A stretch of 64,000 nucleotides of DNA from Molanna angustata (GCA_963576475.1 OY754977.1:18132347-18196346); one strand, 5' to 3'. Shown: positions 32,965 through 43,285, counted from the stretch's first letter. The notes: generated from the letters alone by a model not told the origin. Program-made: numbers and translations.

Positions 32965-34165
32965 TTAGTTTTCCTGTGGCTGTTGCTGTTGCGTTGTTGC
33001 TTCATTTGGACACCGATTACGTAGATGTCCAGCTCGTCCACAACCCCAGCAGCGAAACTGTCTTTTTCTTCCTTGCAATGCCTTCATCACCTTTTCGACA
33101 ATGCATTCGATGAGTTTTTGATTCTCTTCAACGGCCTCAACAACGCGGGCTTGAGCATGACCTCGTAAAGATTTTTTTATAGATTCAAATTCGAGTGCCT
33201 GGGTTAGAGCGTCACTCAAAGTTTGTGGTCTAGCTAGTTTTACAGCTTGTTGTGTCTCATTTGCCCACAATCCATCCAAGAACTTTTCTACTGCAAGGCT
33301 TTCACACACATCATCAGGAACCGTAGGGTATGCATATCTAATTAGACGCGCTATATCCGCCTCAAATTCCTGGAGAGTTTCATTAGATTTCTGATTACGA
33401 TTCTTAAGTTGTGACCTGTAAAACTGTTCCATGTGCTTATGTCCAAATCGCATCTCAAGTCTCTCAATCAACAATTTTAAATCTCGTCGCTCAGCTAGAG
33501 GAATTGTCTCCAAAACTTTTAAAGCATCACCTCGTAATGATACACTCAACACTGAGGCCTTTCTTGTCATGGACCAGCCATTTATCATGGCCACTGTCTC
33601 GAACAATGTTAAATATTCTTCCCAGGGGCATTTTCCATCAAAGGTTGGCATATCATTTCGCACGCACTCCACTGTTGGTACTCTTGTATCTTCTACACAC
33701 TTAAAATTTGTATCTACAGCTGAATTTTGCTCGGAATTCATTGGCGTGATTGAAGGAAGCACTTGATTCTCCAAAACTTTCATCTGTTTAGTTAATTCAT
33801 TTATCTTCTCATCAAAGGTCATAGAATAATTCTGGAATTTCTTTTCTATAGTATTTGAATGCTTTTGAAGCATCGCTACTTCTCTTTTGATTTCTTTAAT
33901 TTCTCCTTTTATATCTCTGGAATGTTCTTGAAACTTCTCTTCTATGTCTCTGGAATGTTCTTTTAAGACTTGACAAAGATCGTTGTTAGAGCAAGGCATT
34001 TCAAAAAGGTATGTGTCTGGATCCTCACCTACTTCATGCATCACTTTTCTCAATCGTAGTTGAAGTGCATTTTTATTTCCTGATGTATCAGCGTCTCTCT
34101 CCTCCAACTCATTTTTTAAATCAACCACTTTCAACTCTAAAAGAGTTATTTTTTTTTGATGCCAT
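32965..34165 (-). CDS. gag: Gypsy Gag, first unit, frameshifted near its start
   Basis: Nearly identical to the Gag at 27251-28450 (a few residue changes: KNEL for KHEL, VMHEV for VMQEV, IKREV for IKGEV). The ATG at 34163-34165 is followed by nine A residues where the other copy has eight, so frame is lost within the first six codons; the long frame resumes without a local ATG around 34134. The SAP-like domain, coiled coil, capsid-like part and CCHC knuckle are all kept downstream. The extra A may be a real mutation, a slippage site or a sequencing error. Pol follows in the -1 frame. Known role: particle formation. Confidence 0.85.
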
Positions 34166-34231
34166 AATAAATGTCTTTATAAATAACTATTTTATTTTTT
34201 TCTTACACAAAAAATACTTGGGTATTTTTAT

Positions 34232-34249
34232 ACCCCACACCTGACACCA
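34232..34249 (-). other. Primer-binding site, tRNA-Leu type, first unit
   Basis: Same 18 bases and same two-base gap from the LTR as at 28517-28534. Confidence 0.6.
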
Positions 34250-34251
34250 AA

Positions 34252-34466
34252 TGTACCGAAATTTATATTTATTTATTTTATTATGGTTCAAAGTCTTATT
34301 TATTTTTACAATTTATATTTCTACAATTTATATTTTTACAAGGTTTGTCTAGTTTTTCCAACTCACTACTCAAATCTTTTGTTTTCATTTTTCTTGGGTT
34401 CTTATTTTCAAAATATTTCTATTTAAATTTTCAATTTAAATAGAAATAGTACTTAATTTCATAACA
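34252..34466 (-). repeat. Gypsy 5' LTR (215 bp)
   Basis: Bounded by TG...CA. About 2 of 215 positions differ from the LTR at 28537. Outer flank begins TTATTATACTAG; the matching target duplication cannot be seen because the other end of the cluster is rearranged. Confidence 0.9.
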
Positions 34467-34589
34467 TTATTATACTAGTAATGTTTAACACAAGTCGCAA
34501 TTAGTTCATTTGTTTCAATAAAAAATAATAGAGTTGATAACACGGAATGTGTCTTTTTCTTACTTTTATGTTTTAATTAAACGTACTTT

Positions 34590-35195
34590 AACATCTATGC
34601 TATTTATTTATTTATTTATTTAAGGGACAAATACAGTCTCATAAGATAAACAGAAAAAATACACTATGAAATAAAAAAAGACAGACCAATTACTTTTGTC
34701 CACAATTTTATTTATTTATTTATTAATACAGTAAAAATGCAAGTACAAAAAAGAAAGAAAAGAAACTAAAAAGTTAACAAAACATAATACATAATAAATT
34801 CCTCCTCTCTCTTTTTATTCATCATAACCTCACCTAAACTGCTACGCCTGTCTTAAGGTGAGGCTATTCAGTAAAATACAATAATATACATTATACATAT
34901 ATACATGCATATATGCACATATACACATACACACATGCACATACATACGCATACATCAAAACAACAACATCATAAACATCAAATTGATGTACTATCATAG
35001 AAGTATGTACCTACAAAACAACAAAAAATAAATTTAAATACCTATAGGTACTTAAAATTATTACATATCGATATATTTCACATATTCATGCTATGTTTTT
35101 GTGTACGTGTAACATTTGTTTCTTTAAAGTTTATACTGTCATCTAATATTTTGTTTAGAAAAAGGGCTTCAAGCGGTGAATGTCTCAATAAATAA
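34590..35195. other. Retroposon tails and unassigned DNA
   Basis: Repeated TTTA blocks at 34600-34622 and 34708-34722 look like minus-strand LINE tails. From 34880 to 34950 there is a degenerate ACATAC simple repeat. No coding frame. Confidence 0.45.
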
Positions 35196-35249
35196 ATAAA
35201 TAAAAAAATTAAATTTAAAGATATAACTTAGTATTAACCACGTTTTTTG

Positions 35250-35304
35250 GTTAAAAGCGACCGGTTTCGGAACTAACCGTTCCCTCATCAGGCTAACTTT
35301 CAAC
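35250..35304 (-). ncRNA. Hammerhead motif in the inverted terminal copy
   Basis: Minus strand carries the same CTGATGA, stem II and GAAACCGGTC. On the 3' side of stem I four bases are missing and TTTTAAC replaces TTTCAAC, giving a G-U pair and a one-sided bulge. The core is intact but stem I contacts are probably weakened. Confidence 0.7.
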
Positions 35305-35741
35305 TGAAACAGAATGTGACGACGTGCTTACAAGAAATCTATGGGGGCGGAGGTAGAGGTAGGGTGGGGGTACTTAGGGTTGGGTCTTGTGCAGGGTGGG
35401 TCCGATTGGCTGAAGGATTAGAAGTAAAAGGAAACATATTTAATAATGGACTGAAAGATAAATTTAACTGATTGTTTATTATGTTCTGTTTTGAATTAAT
35501 ACACTTTTTAATTTCTAGCGACTCTAAATTATCAAGACGGAGACCTACTTTGTTGACGTGTAAAATTTTTGTTCCCGATTGCATATTAAATTGATGATCA
35601 TTAAGTACTAAGTGTTCTGCGAATTCCGAAAAATTATCATTGTTTATACATCTAATATGTTCTTTTACTCTAGTCTCAAATTTCCGTCCTGTTTTTCCTA
35701 TGTAGACTGCAGAGCAGTCTCCTATGTAGACTGCAGAGCAG

Positions 35742-36898
35742 TATGATAATGTTGTTTACCAACAAAAAGAAGGATTACCAATGGGAGCCCGTACAAGTCC
35801 ACTTATAGCCGACATTTTTGTAGATTTCTTAGAAAATAAAATATTTGGATCAAATTCGGTTTTATTGAAATATATATTTTTATGGAAGAGATACGTGGAC
35901 GATATATTTTGCATTTTTACCGGTACTGATCGACAATTAAAGTTGCTCTTAAATTTTATAAACTCGTTTCACCCTAAGATTCAGTTCACATTGGAAATAG
36001 AAAAGGAAAAAACACTTAATTTTTTAGATTTAAAATTGACAATAGTAAATAATAAAATTGAATTTGATATATATCGTAAACCGACCTATACAGATACAAC
36101 TATCCACAATACATCCAACCATCCAGCATCCCATAAACATTCCGCTTATCATTCCATGGTCCATAGATTACTAAATATACCACTATCATCAAATAATTTT
36201 AATAAAGAACTAAATACAATAAAACAGATTGCATACAATAATGGTTATAACAGTAAATTGATAGACTCTATTTTAAATAAAAAAATATTAACGTCAATAG
36301 ATACCTACATAGTTATAATACAAATATCAAAAAAGATGAATATAGATGGAGACGCATATTGTTTGTTAATAATTTATCCCAATTAGTCTCAAATTTCTTA
36401 CCAAAAGACATAAGACCGGCATTTTACACTGACAATAATATTGGAAAAAGTTTAATGAATTCCAAAGATAAAGATAATAAAATGGAAAACTCCGGCGTAT
36501 ACCAACTGACATGTGGAGACTGCTCTGCAGTCTACATAGGAAAAACAGGACGGAAATTTGAGACTAGAGTAAAAGAACATATTAGATGTATAAACAATGA
36601 TAATTTTTCGGAATTCGCAGAACACTTAGTACTTAATGATCATCAATTTAATATGCAATCGGGAACAAAAATTTTACACGTCAACAAAGTAGGTCTCCGT
36701 CTTGATAATTTAGAGTCGCTAGAAATTAAAAAGTGTATTAATTCAAAACAGAACATAATAAACAATCAGTTAAATTTATCTTTCAGTCCATTATTAAATA
36801 TGTTTCCTTTTACTTCTAATCCTTCAGCCAATCGGACCCACCCTGCACAAGACCCAACCCTAAGTACCCCCACCCTACCTCTACCTCCGCCCCCATAG
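35742..36898 (+). pseudogene. Penelope-like RT plus GIY-YIG endonuclease, truncated, one frameshift
   Basis: The frame opens YDNVVYQQKEGLPMGARTSP (RT motif B), then RYVDDIFCIF (motif C), FLDLKLTI and FDIYRKPTYTDTTI, all typical of Penelope-like RT. The RT part before motif B is missing. Near 36325-36335 a one-base shift moves the frame; the second frame (36359 to the stop at 36896-36898) begins LFVNNLSQLVSNF..IRPAFYT and carries SGVYQLTCGDC..VYIGKTGRKFETRVKEH, a GIY-YIG endonuclease with both signature parts and the Arg. RT copies element RNA and GIY-YIG nicks the target. With the truncation and shift this copy cannot encode an active protein. Confidence 0.88.
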
Positions 36899-36932
36899 AT
36901 TTCTTGTAAGCACGTCGTCACATTCTGTTTCA

Positions 36933-36991
36933 GTTGAAAGTTAGCCTGATGAGGGAACGGTTAGTTCCGAAACCGGTCGCATCGTTTCAAC
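36933..36991 (+). ncRNA. Hammerhead ribozyme, 3' terminus of the Penelope-like element
   Basis: Core CTGATGA at 36946-36952 and GAAA at 36969-36972. Stem II: GGGA with TTCC (one G-U). Stem III is the zero-loop palindrome ACCGGT, followed by C36978 as the expected cleavage base. Stem I: GTTGAAA (36933-36939) with TTTCAAC (36985-36991), then GC with GC, separated by a four-by-four internal loop. All universally conserved core bases are present. Such minimal hammerheads with very short stem III are known from Penelope-like elements and work best as dimers. Confidence 0.85.
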
Positions 36992-37034
36992 CAAAAAACG
37001 TGGTTAATACAAAGTTATATCTTTAAATTTAATT

Positions 37035-37574
37035 TGTTAAATATGAACCACAAAGTTAACATTCAAACATTTGAAAATAAAAAAATGTTCGTCCCTCGGT
37101 TACAGTGTTGCTAGTGGTAGGTACCTACCTATAATTGAAGAACAATTAAATTGTCACATTTATTAAAATGAGGTGGATAGTTAGGTTGATAACTACCAAA
37201 CGACTGAGGTCTGCCTTGGCCTTTCTATTTGACATTAGCGTGTCAAGCATTTCCCACAGATGGGCTGATTGCATTTTTTACCATTATACACGCTCATTAT
37301 CGAAATGGACGGGGCAATTTTTCATCTTCATTTAAACCGTGTGGGTACATGTTCAAAAGCCTCACTCACTAGAGACAATTCTGCAATGAGCGTAGGTAAT
37401 GGAAAAAATCCCATGGCGACAACTTGGAATTCATAAAAAGGAAACTAGTATACATTCTCTAATAACAATACAAGATACGCGTTTATGAAAATTTATAAAA
37501 CATAACATGTCGAAAAATTATGAATTCATCACTTTCCGGTATTCTATAGTAGCGGAGAGTGAAATTATATTTAT
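37035..37574. other. Unassigned DNA
   Basis: No frame or matched repeat recognised. Confidence 0.4.
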
Positions 37575-38368
37575 ACTAGTTGCATGTAACACATGAGATC
37601 CAACATTTTATGATATTTTGATTTTTATATAAAACATGTATGTAGGTATGTATGTCAGGATAGGATAGTATGGAGGTCAGTCTTTTTTTCCTACTCAGAT
37701 TTTGAAAACAGCATGATGGTATATATGTATGCATGTTTGGAGATTACCTACCTAAGTAGGTATCAAACCATTGAGTGATATATTGTGTAGTGTATACTGC
37801 CTTACAAATTGTATGAAACGATGTCGTCACTAAATTCAATTTTTATAAAAATTGATAAAAAGTTTGAGATATACCTATATAGGTAGGTACTACTACAATG
37901 ATAATATTTTTTATAGAAAATTAAATTTTAAGATGGGGTGTTTCGACTTTTTTCGATTTTTTTAAAAACTTCGGAAATACAGGCAGTTTAACACATAAAT
38001 TTACTATAAAAAAACAAATTTTTCTTATTTTCTTACTCTGGAAATAAATTTGAGATTATGTATTTGTTTATATTAAGTTTCAGGGTTCTAATTAATATGG
38101 TTTTTGAGATATATGGAAAAACAAAGTGAAAATTCAAAAGTTGATAAACCCTGACTGAAACGAAAATTCAAAATTCAAAAATTGAGTAGGTACTTATAAA
38201 AGTTTCGTCGGCCTATAACTTTCTATATTTTCTGAAATTTTTGGCTATGTGATGTGCATTCAGCGGATCAGAAGTTATAAGGGGGGGAGACATACCTACA
38301 CAGACACACTAAATCTTCTACTCTGAGTAAATCCATAAACATTTGTAGAACATATATGCTGCGAAGCC
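37575..38368 (+). repeat. Family R4, copy 2
   Basis: From TAGTTGCATGTAACACATGA to GCTGCGAAGCCTCTAAGTTG. The G-run (38281-38287) is short and the CA tract nearly absent (ACACAGACACACTAAATC), so this copy shows the family before or without microsatellite growth. Confidence 0.8.
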
Positions 38369-39140
38369 TCTAAGTTGGTGTTTTTTGTTAAAACCGTGAA
38401 AAATATAGACCCTTCATACAAATCTCGCGTATCTCTTGAACCAATCGACAGTTGGATATTGCAGGGATTTTCAACCTTACAAGAAGAAAATAAAGAGCAA
38501 GTACCTGCACTTGATTTTTTATTGTATTTTAAATTAAAGAACGTTTTTATTCATTTTGCAATCTCAAGTCAGCGTTTTGTCTCACGTAGCTGAACTCGGT
38601 TCAATTAACGAAATAGAATGAAAAAAAATCCCTTTCGCAAACGTTTGTGTTACCAACAAATCATTTTTTATCTTCCGTCACTCTAATACAGGACCCGGCG
38701 GCCTTCTGATATATATCTGTCTCCCTCTGACGTCCGACGTGATGCATAGTCCATCTCCGTCTTCCGCTGACATGACAGAGATAGAAAGAATGACAGTCGT
38801 ATGGGATTATTGATTGTCGCTATTTGTCACTTGTCGCACTATTTCGTGGCTGGGAATTTATTACTGTGCTCTGCAGTTTAATTATAAATAAAATAAATAG
38901 GTACTATAGTAAATTAATTTCATTCTTAATTCAATGAATTTTTATGTTTTTGATTCTACTGTGAAAAAACCGTGAATATTTTGAATATTTTACTATAGAG
39001 GCATTCAACCATGTGAATAGTAATTCGTCTAATCAGGGTATTATTAAGGTGTAGTAACTATCGGCGAATTCAATTATTCCTCTTCTTCTTCTTCTTCGTT
39101 CAATAGACCTAGTTGGTTTGTTCTTCAGAAACTATGCCTC
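38369..39140. other. Unassigned DNA
   Basis: A GC-richer patch at 38690-38870 with TCTCCCTCTGACGTCCGACG has no frame. A CTT simple repeat lies at 39082-39096. Confidence 0.4.
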
Positions 39141-39148
39141 CTGGGATG

Positions 39149-39380
39149 ATGAAGCCAACCGCCGTGGCACAGTTGTTAAGCCGTAAGGCTTCTGTGCGGG
39201 CGTCCTGGGTTCGATTCCCAGCAGAGAAGAAATCTTTTTAAATTCAATTCTCTCGCAGATATTGCTTCTCTGGGCTGGAAACACATATTAGATGGAAGAA
39301 ATTTCCACTATGCAATAAACTAGGCACTTGTGCAGGGTGCAAGGTAGTGTTTATTGTTATCATTATTATTATCCTTCCAT
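39149..39380 (+). mobile_element. tRNA-derived SINE, nearly complete
   Basis: The head has an A-box-like TGGCACAGTTGTTAAG and a B box GGTTCGATTCC about 45 bases further on. The body contains TTCTCTCGCAGATATTGCTT and TCTCTGGGCTGGAAACAC and the tail is TTATCATTATTATTAT. Matching bodies are at 1675 and 53735. The head cannot fold into a functional tRNA. Confidence 0.8.
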
Positions 39381-39393
39381 CTATTGGGTGATC

Positions 39394-39429
39394 TTCCGGG
39401 TAGACAATATTTATATTGTCTACCCGGAA
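39394..39429. repeat. Perfect 36-bp palindrome
   Basis: TTCCGGGTAGACAATAT, two bases, then its exact inverse. It lies directly after the SINE tail. Confidence 0.85.
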
Positions 39430-39669
39430 TCAAAAACATAGTGTCTTAATTTTAAAACAATATCTCATTAATTATAAAACGTAATTGTAATTTAATAATC
39501 AAGACAATAACCTGGTATTTTTTAATTTATTTACTAACCTGAATTCTACACAGAGTTGAAAAAAGTCGCTGAAGATCGAACGGAGTGGAGGAAGAGATGC
39601 ATCGCTTTGCTGCCAACCAATTCTCAAGATTGAAACGGAAGAAAAATAAATGTTTCCATTTTTTTTTCA

Positions 39670-40203
39670 TTATAAAATTAAAATTACAAACTTCTTTGTT
39701 TTAATACTATTACTAATTTCCAGGCCGACCATTAGGGAAGCATCGTGGAGTTCTTTTATCATAATATGAAGTTCTTCCAGATCATCACTTATAAGCACTA
39801 TGTCATCTGCTAAACGGAGGTGGTTTAAGTTTATTCCATTTATTTTTATTCCCTTGTCTTCCCACTTCAAAGTTTTAAATATGCCCTCCAAAACCAATGT
39901 AAACAGTTTAGGTGATATGGTATCTCCTTGTCTGACACCTCTTTTTATATTGATTTTTTTTCTGTTTTTGTGCAGTTTTCATCGATTCTAACATCCATCG
40001 TAGCGTGTTCATATATAAATTTGATCCTCGAATATCTGGAGTCAATTCTCGCGTCATTTAATGCGTTTATTATTTCACATTGTTCTACAGAGTCAAATGC
40101 TTTTTTATAGTCGATGAATGCAAGATGTATTGTTATATTATATTGAGTAGTTTTCTCAATTAGTAGGCGCAGAGTTTGGAAATGGTCTGTAGTTCCTTTA
40201 AAA
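39670..40203 (-). pseudogene. RTE-like LINE reverse transcriptase fragment
   Basis: Minus strand reads TDHFQTLRLLIEKTTQYN, LAFIDYKKAFDSVEQCEIIN (motif A), KINIKRGVRQGDTISPKLFT (motif B), WEDKGIKINGINLNHLRLAD and ADDIVLISDDLEELHIMIKE (motif C as LADD). This is the RTE-type wording. At least one frameshift lies near 39950 in the T-rich stretch. Endonuclease and C-terminus are missing, so the copy is dead. Confidence 0.8.
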
Positions 40204-40880
40204 AACTTTATTTAATAAACACAATATACGATTTAAGCCATTTACGTTTTCTTCTTTCTACCATCTTATCATAGGTATTTTTATATAACATGCTGCAGGA
40301 GCTCGACTAATCGGAGAGTTGACCTTACATATTCTTTTGTACTTTCATATTTTGTACCTATTTTTTATGTCAATTTCTCTGTGCTGAGTGTATCTTAAAT
40401 AATAATAAGAAATGTGAATCAACCCAGTTGTTCGTTGAGAAATTAAATACTGAATATTAAAAATACGTCACATATAAAGACCCTGTTCGTTATTTCGTCA
40501 TGACATGTAGCCATTATTAATTTATCAAATTGTATAATTATATGTACGTATGTATTCCAATATAGTAACTGATTATATGTTTTGATGTATTGATTAAAAA
40601 CATTACCACATTGTATGTACATAGGTACAGGTTAGGTAGTTACCCAATTATCAAACAGTTTATTTCTATGAAATATAGACCCATTAAACGCTAGCAAACG
40701 AGATATGGAAATGACAAGTTACAGAAATAAAAGACTTTGAAGATGAGTAAGTAGTATAAGATTTTGAAGATGAATTTGAACCTAATGACAAAATCATTTT
40801 AGAAACGAGTGACCAACACTAATCTACACAGTAAAATTAATATTTTTTTGTTTATTTGTGGTTTGGCCACATAAAATTAA
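40204..40880. other. Unassigned AT-rich DNA
   Basis: No feature recognised. Confidence 0.4.
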
Positions 40881-41446
40881 TGAGTGATGGCCGAAATAAA
40901 GAGACGAATTGTACTAAGTTGGGCAGCTTTTAGGAAATTAGCCCACATCTTCAAAAATTCCCATCAACCTGAAACGGAAGGTACCTACTTATATGAGACC
41001 TGTGTACTGCCAGTAGCTACTTATGGCTTGGAGACTATGACAATGACTCAGAAAAGTGCTGAAGAACTAAGAGTCATCCAAAGAGCCATGTTAGGATTAA
41101 GTCTGAGAGACAGGGTGCGAAACGACACCATCAGGGAAAGAACAAAATTGGTTGATGTCGTCCACCGCATTCTTACCCTGAAGTGGAGATAGGCGGGCCA
41201 CGGCCACGTCGCTAGATACCCCGAAGACCGATGGCCAAGGATGTGTTGGCTTGGGGACCGAGAACGACAGTCAGAGGTGTTGGAAGACCGTCAATGAGAT
41301 GGAGAGATGACATCAGCCGTTATGCTGGTGCCAATTGGTTGCTCAGAGCACAGGATAGTGGCGTGGAAGGGGATGGAGGAGGCATTCGTCCAGGAGTGGA
41401 TGGGATTGGGCTGAGAAGAAGAAGAAGGCTGATAAGAAAAGTATGA
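40881..41446 (+). pseudogene. RTE-like LINE C-terminal region
   Basis: Reads AEIKRRIVLSWAAFRKLAHI, ETCVLPVATYGLETMTMTQK, VIQRAMLGLSLRDRVRNDTI and RERTKLVDVVHRILTLKWR, then a TAG and a frame change, then GVGRPSMRWRDDISRYAG. This is the region downstream of RT in RTE-like elements (CVLPVxTYGxETW, RRxMLGxSLRDRxRN, GRPxxRWxDD). The end is an AAG-rich tail near 41414. Together with 43862 and 23545 it shows several copies of the family. Confidence 0.85.
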
Positions 41447-41559
41447 GAAGTGGTCGAAGAATGAGGTCGGCTAAGAAAATGTTTTAAGGTATGACCTTAT
41501 AAATAGGATCTTGTAGGATAGAATGAGACGGTGAATGAATGAAAATGAATGTCAAGAAA

Positions 41560-42080
41560 GAGGAGAATGGCGTTCGGCTCTCTCTTTGCCTACCCAAATA
41601 GGAAAAGGAATGCGTCAACAGCACATTCGTTGTTTTTATATTCAGATTTATTAAACCTGTTATTTTTGAAATCTAAACTTAGGTTTTGCATGATATTTTC
41701 ACTGCATGGTCCATACATACGGAGAAACGAACACCATATATTTCTATCTTGACAAACATTCATACATCGTCTTATACATGTTCGTCTGTTGTTCAAATTT
41801 CCGTCTTTCAAAATACCGTTCACATGGACGTGCCATCCCTTCCTTGGGCGGCCCCGACCTCTCATCCCATTCCTGTCCGCAATGTATATTTTCTTCGTCA
41901 GACGTTCTTCGTTCATTATCCCCATGTGGCCAAACCATCTTAATGTGTTTACTTTCATTCTATTAATGAAATCTTTCTTCATCTTACATTCCTTATGACC
42001 TCATTTCTGACCCTGTCATACATCATTCTATTACAGATTCTTCTTAGCGATCTCCTTTCAACTGCATTTTTAACTGGTCC
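41560..42080 (-). pseudogene. LINE C-terminal region of another family
   Basis: Minus strand 41982-41590 reads INRMKVNTLRWFGHMGIMNE, ERLTKKIYIADRNGMRGRGR and PRKGWHVHVNGILKDGNLNN, a pattern (LRWFGHVxRMxxxRLxKKIY..GRGRPR..W) of many arthropod LINE C-termini. Upstream (41982-42080) the frame shifts and resembles the MLGV-type stretch. Decayed copy. Confidence 0.7.
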
Positions 42081-42103
42081 ACTTTTTAAAATAGAAACAT
42101 TGT

Positions 42104-42184
42104 TTTTCTTAAAATCATATTTGATTTTAAGAAAAACAATAAATCAATTACGCTGATCAAAAACAATTTTATGATCAGCGTAAC
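42104..42184. repeat. Two adjacent hairpins
   Basis: TTTTTCTTAAAATCA is followed by its inverse after four bases, then TTACGCTGATCA by TGATCAGCGTAA after about eleven bases. They lie directly before a LINE tail. Confidence 0.7.
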
Positions 42185-42370
42185 TAAAGCAACTCATTTA
42201 GAGAGTTGACAACTGTGAGGAATTGGAGAGAAAAGACCATGGACAGGGTGCAATGGAGACGATTCCTTGAGGAAGTCAAGGCCTATCCTGGTTTGTGGAG
42301 CCTCTGATGATGATATCTCTATGCAGCTCTGAATAAACTAACCAACGAACAAGTTAAAGATATTATGACC
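42185..42370 (+). pseudogene. LINE C-terminal tail, remnant (second copy)
   Basis: Codes NWREKTMDRVQWRRFLEEVK followed by AYPGLWSL and a stop; nearly identical to 21140-21330 but without the frame-breaking insertion. Confidence 0.55.
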
Positions 42371-42439
42371 TAAATATTATTGGAACAAATTCCAATGAAT
42401 TATGTAGGTACATGACATAATAAAAATAAAAATAATAAT

Positions 42440-42840
42440 TTATAAACGCCGTTTAGTGATACATGATCACTCCAAGGGTGCTATAGCGTATTTGTTGACT
42501 CTGCGAAACAGTAGTTGACCGAAAATGTCAATGCTCTGAGCTCCACGTATGTCAGGGGTCAATTTATTCCACTTTAAAGGCCCGTTTACATTGAAACCGC
42601 GATCACAGTAAGCCGCCCTATTGACTCTGTCAAACTCTTTTAAAAAGTTGGTACTCTGCGATCCAGACGATCTCAGTGTACTCTATCTTCCTCATATGGA
42701 ACATTCTTTTGGCACAGTTCTTGAATATAGTGTGGAGCCAAGACATCAGGCATACCTTATAGTCTACTCGTTCTGGAAGAGGTCTTATGTGACATCTTTT
42801 GTCAGCTCCATATATCAACCTCGCAGCTGCGTTGAATACC
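42440..42840 (-). pseudogene. LINE C-terminal remnant (CR1/L2-like), second copy
   Basis: Minus strand gives CAKRMFHMRKIEYTEIVWIA, then across a shift RAAYCDRGFNVNGPLKWNKL and TPDIRGAQSIDIF. It is the better preserved relative of 25996-26376; both end with GTGATCATGTATCACTAAAC-like sequence. Confidence 0.75.
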
Positions 42841-42879
42841 TAGTTTTTGATATCTATAAAGCTGATTCTTGGGAAAACC

Positions 42880-43285
42880 AGCATAAATAGCGTTACAGTA
42901 TATATCGAATCCAGTATAAATAGCGTGACAGTATATAATCCAGAATAAATAGCGTGACAGTATATAATCCAGCATAAATAGCGTTACAGTATATAATCCA
43001 GCTTAAATAGCGTTACAGTATATCTTCTATGTCAATATTCGATGGCTCTAGAGCCCATATCGAGCCTTGGCCTCCAGCAACTTCCTCCTCCAACCTCTCC
43101 TGTCACCTGCTGCGACTCTCCAGTTTGGCACATTCAGAAGCTGGGATGCGTCCCTCCCAATATCATCTTCCCATCGCAGCGTTACAGTATATAATCCAGC
43201 ATAAATAGCGTTACAGTATATAATCCAGCATAAACAGGGTTACAGTATATAATCCAGCATAAATAGCGTTATAGTATTTAATCCA
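42880..43285. repeat. ~29-bp minisatellite split by a LINE fragment
   Basis: Units of ATAATCCAGCATAAATAGCG plus TTACAGTAT occur about five times at 42880-43022 and four times at 43178-43285. The 155 bases between (43023-43177) are a minus-strand LINE C-terminal piece (RWEDDIGRDASQLLN, NWRVAAGDRRGWR). The repeat resumes exactly at its unit, showing insertion or duplication around the LINE piece. Confidence 0.8.

Larger units (their letters stand above)
35207..37034 (+). mobile_element. Penelope-like element with inverted terminal copy
   Basis: A 5'-truncated Penelope-like retroelement. The 3' half (about 36516-37034) is repeated in inverted sense at 35207-35726, ahead of the coding part. Penelope-type elements often carry such extra terminal copies in direct or inverted orientation. 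Where the inverted copy meets the coding part, CTATGTAGACTGCAGAGCAG (part of a 22-bp unit) occurs twice in direct repeat (35697-35718 and 35721-35742). Both terminal copies hold a hammerhead ribozyme motif. Confidence 0.85.
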
